A stretch of 6,334 nt of DNA from an uncultured Butyricicoccus sp. (GTDB lineage Bacteria > Bacillota > Clostridia > Oscillospirales > Butyricicoccaceae). The translations under genes were made by a program, and so were the position numbers. Location: contig USSI01000087.1 in the NCBI GenBank assembly GCA_900557315.1, positions 1 through 6,334 of the forward strand, in the 5' to 3' direction. Under the pieces are notes generated by a model, which saw nothing but the letters and a program-made list of their open reading frames with translations, did not search any database and was not told the origin of the DNA. Of the stretch, positions 5,101 through 6,334 are shown one piece after another (the first letter of the stretch is position 1; the number at the start of each line of letters is the position of its first letter).

Positions 5101-6334
5101 ATGGGCAGACGCAGTTTCTTTTTCAAAAACTATACCACGCATCTGGTGCTGATCGTATGCGCGTTTGTCGCGGCAGGCGCAGTGTTTTACTATCAGATGA
5201 GCAATTATGCGCTGGCTTCCAAGCAGGCCGAACTGCGCACGACCGTCCAGAGCCTGGCCGAGCAGACCAAGCTGATCCAGGGGACGGATTCGGATATCAT
5301 CCGCGAGATTTACATGCTCTCGATCGGGCGCGTCGCCAAAGAGGATGCGATCACGGTCTATGTGACCAATGCGGAAGGCGTGGTCCAGATGTACGCCGCG
5401 CCGGACGGCACAGTGGCCACAGTGGACGGCTATATCATGCCGGCTTCCGTGATACGGCAGGTGCGCACCACAGGCAGCTATGCCGAGGTAGGCCAGCTCG
5501 GTGTGATCGGCGACCGGTCCAGCTACACCGTCGGCACGGGCGTATCCGATGAAAACGGCGAAATCTCGGCTATGGTATTTGTATTTACGCAGGATGCCGC
5601 AGCGGCGGGCGTGGTGCGCCACTCCACGCAGACGCTGGTGCTCATCCTGCTGATAACGCTTATGATTGCGCTGATTATCTCCTTCATCCTGTCCCAGCAC
5701 ATGACGCGGCCGCTCAAGGTGATCGCAGCGGCAGCGAAGGAATTCGCTTCGGGCAATTTTGAGGTGCGCGTGCCCGAAGACAACCGATGTTATGAGATCG
5801 ACGAACTGGCGGTGTCCTTCAACAACATGGCGCGCGACCTGGACCAGCTGGAGGAGCTGACGCGTGGGTTTATCTCCAACGTCAGCCATGAGTTCAAAAC
5901 CCCAATGACCACGATCGGCGGCTTTGTCGATGGCATGATCGACGGCACCATCCCGGCGGACCAGCGGGATAAGTACCTGCATATCATCGCCGAGGAAACC
6001 CGCCGCCTGTCCCGTATGGTAGGCCGTATGCTGGACGCGGCGAAAATCCAGTCGGGCGAGCTGATCCTCAACCCGGCGCCGCTCGATTTTTCCGAAATGA
6101 CCACGCAGATCCTGCTGTCCTTTGAGCAGAAGATTGAGAAAAAGCAGCTTGAGGTCGAATGTGACGTGGGCGAGCGCCTGATCGTGATGGGCGATGTTGA
6201 CCACCTGTACCGTGCGGTGTATAATCTGGTGGACAACGCGGTCAAGTTTATCAACGAGGGCGGACGGCTGTGCCTGCGTGCGCATACGGAAGGCGCGTTC
6301 TGTGCGTTTTCCATCAGCAACACGGGCGCGGGCA
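5101..6334 (+). CDS. Membrane sensor histidine kinase (HAMP, HisKA, HATPase), partial at right edge
   Basis: The frame starts at ATG 5101, seven bases after AAGGAG (5088-5093, inside the regulator's end) and four bases after the regulator's stop. It stays open to the window end, giving 411 residues. Order: a short basic cytoplasmic N-terminus; membrane helix about 15-33; an extracytoplasmic sensor region about 35-177; membrane helix about 178-197; HAMP linker about 200-252 (TRPLKVI to FNNMARDL); HisKA domain with phospho-acceptor H263 in SHEFKTPM; then the ATPase domain with the N-box YNLVDNA (N375, N379) and the start of the G1 box, SNTGAG (from 406). The rest of the G1 and G2 boxes lies outside the window. 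The G1 box has Asn407 where many kinases have Asp. The sensor region looks like a compact alpha/beta domain of the PAS/Cache kind, but I recognise no specific ligand family. Its partner is clearly the adjacent response regulator, probably translationally coupled. The stimulus is unknown. Confidence 0.94.
   Translation, partial: MGRRSFFFKNYTTHLVLIVCAFVAAGAVFYYQMSNYALASKQAELRTTVQSLAEQTKLIQGTDSDIIREIYMLSIGRVAKEDAITVYVTNAEGVVQMYAAPDGTVATVDGYIMPASVIRQVRTTGSYAEVGQLGVIGDRSSYTVGTGVSDENGEISAMVFVFTQDAAAAGVVRHSTQTLVLILLITLMIALIISFILSQHMTRPLKVIAAAAKEFASGNFEVRVPEDNRCYEIDELAVSFNNMARDLDQLEELTRGFISNVSHEFKTPMTTIGGFVDGMIDGTIPADQRDKYLHIIAEETRRLSRMVGRMLDAAKIQSGELILNPAPLDFSEMTTQILLSFEQKIEKKQLEVECDVGERLIVMGDVDHLYRAVYNLVDNAVKFINEGGRLCLRAHTEGAFCAFSISNTGAG

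Noticed and set aside
4353..5126. A 257-codon open frame antisense to the response regulator
   Set aside because: A shadow of a clearly conserved gene, with no ribosome binding site or domain signature of its own.
5002..6285. A 427-codon open frame antisense to the histidine kinase
   Set aside because: The plus strand encodes all kinase motifs in order. The antisense translation has low-complexity His/Arg/Asp composition and no family resemblance.

Overview
The window looks like chromosomal DNA from a GC-rich anaerobic Firmicute, most likely a gut Clostridia of the Oscillospiraceae/Butyricicoccaceae type. This is inferred from three things: strongly GC-ending codons combined with AT-rich sigma-A promoters and AAGGAG-type Shine-Dalgarno sites; a cysteine-rich DUF4914-type protein; and a two-component pair with Firmicute features. 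No tRNA, rRNA, CRISPR array, insertion sequence or phage gene was seen.

Layout. Positions 1-119 hold the tail of an unidentified plus-strand gene, followed by a GC-rich hairpin that probably terminates it. Positions 190-1410 encode a membrane-anchored calcineurin-like metallophosphoesterase with four N-terminal membrane helices. Positions 1411-1624 contain no gene. They carry a 32-base inverted repeat, a good sigma-A promoter and a roughly 110-base leader with a second hairpin. These precede a 624-residue protein (1625-3499) that I recognise as DUF4914: function unknown, with a clear P-loop resembling those of HPr kinase and PEP carboxykinase. A strong hairpin terminator at 3528-3557 serves this gene and, on the other strand, trmO (3577-4269), which encodes the tRNA t6A37 methyltransferase.

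The 146-base divergent region 4270-4415 carries the trmO promoter on the minus strand and, on the plus strand, a perfect TATAAT for a two-component operon. That operon encodes an OmpR/PhoB-family response regulator (4416-5096) and, four bases later, a membrane sensor histidine kinase (5101 onward) that runs off the right end.

Apart from the regulator and kinase, which clearly form one signalling pair, the genes look like independent transcription units with no common pathway. The most interesting item is the DUF4914 protein with its elaborate upstream region. I see no clear evidence for a multi-gene novel system. Several very long minus-strand frames are shadows produced by codon bias.
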